From Deltaproteobacteria bacterium (GTDB lineage Bacteria > Desulfobacterota > DSM-4660 > Desulfatiglandales > HGW-15): a stretch of 8,144 nt of DNA. Positions within the stretch are counted from its first letter, which is position 1. Each line of letters starts with the position of its first letter. A model generated the notes under the pieces. That model did not search any database, was not told the DNA's origin, and was given only the letters and a program-made list of their open reading frames with translations. A program made the position numbers and the translations under genes. Shown here one piece after another: positions 5,661 to 8,144 of the stretch. The stretch covers positions 1 to 8,144 of the forward strand of contig JAFGPH010000065.1 of the NCBI GenBank assembly GCA_016926135.1, written 5' to 3'.

Positions 5661-6534
5661 AAAGAAAGGACTCCTTTCTTTGGATGTGGTGCTGTCGCTG
5701 GCGATCCTCGCAGCGATGGGGGTTCTCGTTCACAGGATCACGGTGGGCCTGGATTACTCATGGAACTGGGGCGCCATTCCCCAGTATCTCTTCCGCTACG
5801 ACGCCCGGGCCGGCGCATGGGTGCCCAACCTGCTCGTGCAGGGGCTGCTCAACACGATTCGCCTCAGTCTCTGGGGGATCCTCCTGGCTAGCCTGCTGGG
5901 GACAATCGTGGGGCTGTGCAGGGTAAGCCGGAGCCTGTTCGGACGCCTGCTGGGGCGCCTCTACGTGGAACTCGTCAGAAACCTTCCTCCCCTGGTGCTG
6001 GTTTTCATCTTCTACTTCTTCGTCAGCGAGCAGGTCCTGCCTACCTCGGCGATGGAGAATTTCATTCGTTCCCTCTCCGGAGATCTTCAACGGTTCTTGA
6101 CACTGCTTTTCGCGCCGCCTTCCCTGCTCTCACCCTTTCTCTCCGGTCTGATCGCCCTTGCCGTGTTCGAGGGGGCCTACATTGCGGAGATCGTGAGGGC
6201 GGGCATCGAGTCCGTCGAAAAGGGCCAGTGGGAGGCCTCCTCCGCCCTTGGTCTCACCAGGGTTCAGCAGATGCGCCACGTCATCCTGCCCCAGGCCGTG
6301 CGCAGGATCCTCCCACCCCTGGCAGGGCAGTTCATTTCCACGGTGAAGGATTCGGCCATTGTCTCGGTCATCTCCATCCAGGAACTGACCTTTCAGGGCC
6401 TTGACCTGATGTCCTCCACCTATCTCACCTATGAAATCTGGATCACCGTCACCTTTCTCTACCTGACGTTGACCCTCTCCCTCTCCCTGGCGGTTTCCGG
6501 GGTCGAGGTCCGCCTCAGGAGGGTCCAGACGTGA
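5629..6534 (+). CDS. Polar amino-acid ABC transporter permease 2 (HisM/GlnP type)
   Basis: The second inner-membrane permease of the importer, up to 301 residues. Hydrophobic segments lie at about 17-34, 75-97, 118-135, 160-180 and 262-282. VRNLPPLVLVFIFYFF (116-131) and the EAA-type loop EGAYIAEIVRAG...EKGQWEASSALGL (181-209) identify the family. WNWGAIPQYLF (46-55) parallels the same loop in permease 1. Compared with permease 1 it has an extra stretch of about 30 residues (137-168) before the EAA region. The longest frame opens at GTG 5629 inside the 8-bp repeat, but ATG 5656 is the more likely start: it gives MVKKGLLSLD leading straight into TM1, with GGAG 10 nt upstream, and avoids the repeat-encoded MMEYWSNGV. 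The stop TGA overlaps the GTG of the MATE gene. No ATPase gene is adjacent. Family is secure, start uncertain. Confidence 0.92.
   Translation: MMEYWSNGVMVKKGLLSLDVVLSLAILAAMGVLVHRITVGLDYSWNWGAIPQYLFRYDARAGAWVPNLLVQGLLNTIRLSLWGILLASLLGTIVGLCRVSRSLFGRLLGRLYVELVRNLPPLVLVFIFYFFVSEQVLPTSAMENFIRSLSGDLQRFLTLLFAPPSLLSPFLSGLIALAVFEGAYIAEIVRAGIESVEKGQWEASSALGLTRVQQMRHVILPQAVRRILPPLAGQFISTVKDSAIVSVISIQELTFQGLDLMSSTYLTYEIWITVTFLYLTLTLSLSLAVSGVEVRLRRVQT
6517..6522 (+). promoter_or_regulatory. Shine-Dalgarno site of the MATE gene
   Basis: AGGAGG lies 8 nt before GTG 6531, inside the last codons of permease 2. It is full consensus and supports the GTG start and the 4-bp overlap (GTGA) of the two genes. Confidence 0.8.
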
Positions 6535-7898
6535 GCAGGGTCGTGCCCGGAAAGAACCGGCTCCTCAACGAACCGGTCCCCGTCCTCGTAAGGCAAATGG
6601 CCATCCCTGCCAGTGTCGGATTCTTCTTCAACACGATGTACAATGTGGTGGATACCTATTTCGGCGGCCTCATTTCCACCCAGGCCCTGGCGTCCCTCTC
6701 CCTCTCCCTGCCTGTCTTCTTCATCATCATTGCCATGGGTAGCGGTATCGCCACAGGTACAACAGCGCTCATTGCCAACGCCCTGGGAGCAGGAAAGGAC
6801 AAGGAGGCGAGGCTTTTCGCCCTCCAGGGATTCAGTTTCGGGCTGGGGGTCTCGGTTCTGCTCACCGTCCTGGGGCTTGCCTGCTCACCCTTTCTTTTCC
6901 GGGTCCTGGGCGCCTCTGACGAATACCTGGTCATGGTGCTCGAGTACATGGACACCCTTTTCCTGGGGGCCGTCTTTTTCGTGACCCTCCACATGCTGAA
7001 CGCCATCCTGAACAGCCTGGGAGAGACGAGGCCTTTCAGGAACGTCCTCATAGCGGGCTTTCTGCTGAACATCCTGCTGGACCCCTGGTTTATCTACGGG
7101 GGCCTCGGGGTCCCGGCCATGGGGATCGTGGGGATTGCCTTTGCCACCGTGCTGATCCAGGCCGTGGGCTGCATCTATCTGGCTTACAGGGTCAAACAGT
7201 CGGGGTTTCTCTCCGGGGAATCCATGAGGAGGGCACTGCCTCGGATCGTACCCGTCAAGGAAATCGCCCGCCAGGGTTTCCCCGCGAGCGTGAACATGCT
7301 CACCGTGGGCATGGGGATCTTTGTCATCACCTACTTCGTGAGCCAATTCGGGAAGGAGGCCGTAGCCGCTTACGGGGCGGCCATGCGGGTGGAGCAGATG
7401 GCCCTTGTACCGGCCATCGGCCTCAACGTGGCGACCCTCACTCTCGTTGCACAGAATCACGGTGCAGGCCTTTGCCACCGTGTGCGGGAGACCCTTCGGG
7501 CTTCTCTCCTTTACGGCGGTGTCCTGATGCTTGCGGGAACGGTGGCCGTCTTCCTGACGGCGCGCATCCTCATGGGCCTCTTCTCCTCGGATGCCGGGGT
7601 CATCGACACGGGAAGCACCTATCTGAGGATCGATGCCCTCGTGCTCTATGCCTATGTTCTCCTCTTCGTGCACGTGGCCGCCCTTCAGGGGATGAAAAGG
7701 CCCATGGTGGCCGTATACGTCGGCCTTTCCCGGCAGATTATCGCGCCCTTTCTGCTTTTCCGGTTCCTGACCGCATGGATGGGTTTCGGCCTCGTGAGCA
7801 TCTGGTGGGGCATCTTCTCCATCACCTGGGGCGCGGCCCTCTTTACCATTCTCTACACCAGGGGCATTCTGAAAAAGATGGATGAGGGTGGGCGGTAA
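6531..7898 (+). CDS. MATE-family multidrug/metabolite efflux transporter
   Basis: A 455-residue integral membrane antiporter with about 12 hydrophobic segments in two halves, the normal length for the family. MATE proteins export cationic or aromatic drugs and some metabolites using sodium or proton gradients. D41 in TM1 (NVVDTYFGG) and the pair N180/D184 in LLNILLDPWF match the cation-binding residues described for the Pyrococcus furiosus MATE protein (D41, N180, D184), so the ion site of the N-lobe appears intact. The C-lobe begins near 240 (ARQGFPASVNMLTVGMG) and repeats the N-lobe opening VRQMAIPASVGFFFNTM (20-36). The GTG start at 6531 has AGGAGG 8 nt upstream and overlaps the permease stop by 4 bp, implying translational coupling to the importer. 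It resembles the DinF/MepA-like branch more than NorM, but that is an impression. The exported substrate cannot be told from sequence. Confidence 0.95.
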   Translation: MSRVVPGKNRLLNEPVPVLVRQMAIPASVGFFFNTMYNVVDTYFGGLISTQALASLSLSLPVFFIIIAMGSGIATGTTALIANALGAGKDKEARLFALQGFSFGLGVSVLLTVLGLACSPFLFRVLGASDEYLVMVLEYMDTLFLGAVFFVTLHMLNAILNSLGETRPFRNVLIAGFLLNILLDPWFIYGGLGVPAMGIVGIAFATVLIQAVGCIYLAYRVKQSGFLSGESMRRALPRIVPVKEIARQGFPASVNMLTVGMGIFVITYFVSQFGKEAVAAYGAAMRVEQMALVPAIGLNVATLTLVAQNHGAGLCHRVRETLRASLLYGGVLMLAGTVAVFLTARILMGLFSSDAGVIDTGSTYLRIDALVLYAYVLLFVHVAALQGMKRPMVAVYVGLSRQIIAPFLLFRFLTAWMGFGLVSIWWGIFSITWGAALFTILYTRGILKKMDEGGR

Positions 7899-7913
7899 GG
7901 ACGGCAAAAGGGA

Positions 7914-7942
7914 TTGAGGTTCTCACGGGAATGCCCTATGGT
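7914..7942 (+). promoter_or_regulatory. Weak candidate sigma-70 promoter before the last gene
   Basis: TTGAGG (7914-7919, 4/6), a 17-bp spacer and TATGGT (7937-7942, 4/6) lie in the 82-bp gap after the MATE stop. The predicted start near 7949 would leave a leader of about 32 nt before ATG 7981. The match is modest, and read-through from the MATE unit is equally possible because no clear terminator hairpin was found in the gap. Confidence 0.3.
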
Positions 7943-7980
7943 GGGTGCATCCTTCCCCATCCTTTAATGACAGGCATTTC

Positions 7981-8144
7981 ATGTTCTGGGGGGACAAGAG
8001 GCTTATTGGATTCACCGTGAAGTTCGCTGCCGCCTTTGCGATTCTGATGGGAGTCTGTTCCCAGGTGGTCGTGGTTCCGCCACCCGCCTGGGGCGAAGAG
8101 ACGAGGAATATCGTCTTCCTCACCTGGAAGCCCAACCAGCCTGA
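7981..8144 (+). CDS. Exported protein, probable family-1 extracellular solute-binding protein (N-terminal 54 residues; 3' end outside window)
   Basis: The frame from ATG 7981 stays open to the right edge. The first 38 residues form a signal peptide: a short charged start (GDKR), a hydrophobic stretch at about 12-32 and a likely signal-peptidase site at PAWG before EE. There is a Cys at 26 (LMGVC), but the residue before it is Val, so a lipobox is not convincing. The mature start, EETRNIVFLTWKPNQP, resembles the first beta strand of family-1 extracellular solute-binding proteins of sugar-type ABC importers, which often begin with a (V/T)FLTWKP-like stretch. The ribosome site is weak (an AGG about 6 nt before the ATG). 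It lies 82 bp after the MATE gene on the same strand. Exported: likely. The binding-protein call rests on about 15 residues and is tentative. Confidence 0.5.
   Translation, partial: MFWGDKRLIGFTVKFAAAFAILMGVCSQVVVVPPPAWGEETRNIVFLTWKPNQP

Noticed and set aside
4888..5733. Minus-strand open frame of 281 codons opposite the binding protein
   Set aside because: The plus-strand binding protein has a signal peptide, ribosome site and family motifs. The antisense frame has none and ends in sequence complementary to the 8-bp repeat.
6470..6715. Repeated CTCTCCCTCTCCCTG-like stretches in permease 2 and MATE
   Set aside because: Both encode Leu/Ser runs in membrane helices (LSLSL). This is convergence of codon use, not a functional repeat.
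6885..7907. Minus-strand open frame of 340 codons opposite the MATE gene
   Set aside because: Its composition (His, Glu, Gly, Asp and Pro runs) is the complement of hydrophobic membrane codons, and no recognisable domain is present.
7899..7980. Possible terminator hairpin after the MATE gene
   Set aside because: Only imperfect short complementarities (such as GGGTGCATCC) were found, with no stable GC stem followed by a T tract.
7981..8144. Lipoprotein signal at C26 of the last gene
   Set aside because: The residues before the Cys are L-M-G-V; a lipobox needs a small residue (Gly/Ala/Ser) immediately before Cys. A signal-peptidase I site at PAWG fits better.

Overview
The window is GC-rich, tightly packed bacterial chromosome. 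It carries two divergent transcription units that meet at a 131-bp promoter region (about 3822-3952). A periplasmic octaheme cytochrome, a rubrerythrin-type diiron protein, a HEAT-repeat protein that resembles a family I associate with Desulfovibrio (DVU0298-type), and frequent AGG/CTC/GGG codons suggest an anaerobe of the Desulfobacterota (former Deltaproteobacteria). That placement is inference; no rRNA or marker gene is present.

Leftward unit (minus strand, 3821 down to 1). A near-consensus sigma-70-type promoter (3893-3865) precedes four genes separated by only 11-18 bp. In order of transcription they are a ferritin-like/rubrerythrin-type diiron protein, a HEAT-repeat protein, an exported hydroxylamine-oxidoreductase-like octaheme cytochrome c, and the membrane protease FtsH, which is cut by the left edge after 362 residues. 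The gaps and ribosome sites indicate a polycistronic operon. The combination suggests handling of oxidative or nitrogen-oxide stress, with FtsH as membrane quality control. This grouping is the most unusual thing in the window.

Rightward unit (plus strand, 3953 to 7898). A second sigma-70-type promoter (3916-3944) precedes a polar amino-acid ABC importer cluster: permease, periplasmic binding protein, second permease. A 12-TM MATE exporter follows, its GTG start overlapping the stop of the second permease. No ATP-binding subunit lies in the unit, so the importer must borrow one or have it elsewhere. The binding protein lacks the usual ligand-ammonium-binding Asp. The second permease begins inside a tandem 8-bp repeat that also supplies its ribosome-binding sequence.

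Right edge (7899-8144). After an 82-bp gap with a weak candidate promoter, an exported protein begins. Its mature N-terminus looks like a family-1 extracellular solute-binding protein, and the window cuts it after 54 residues.

No tRNA, rRNA, CRISPR, insertion sequence or prophage gene was found, and no stretch longer than 300 bp lacks a gene.
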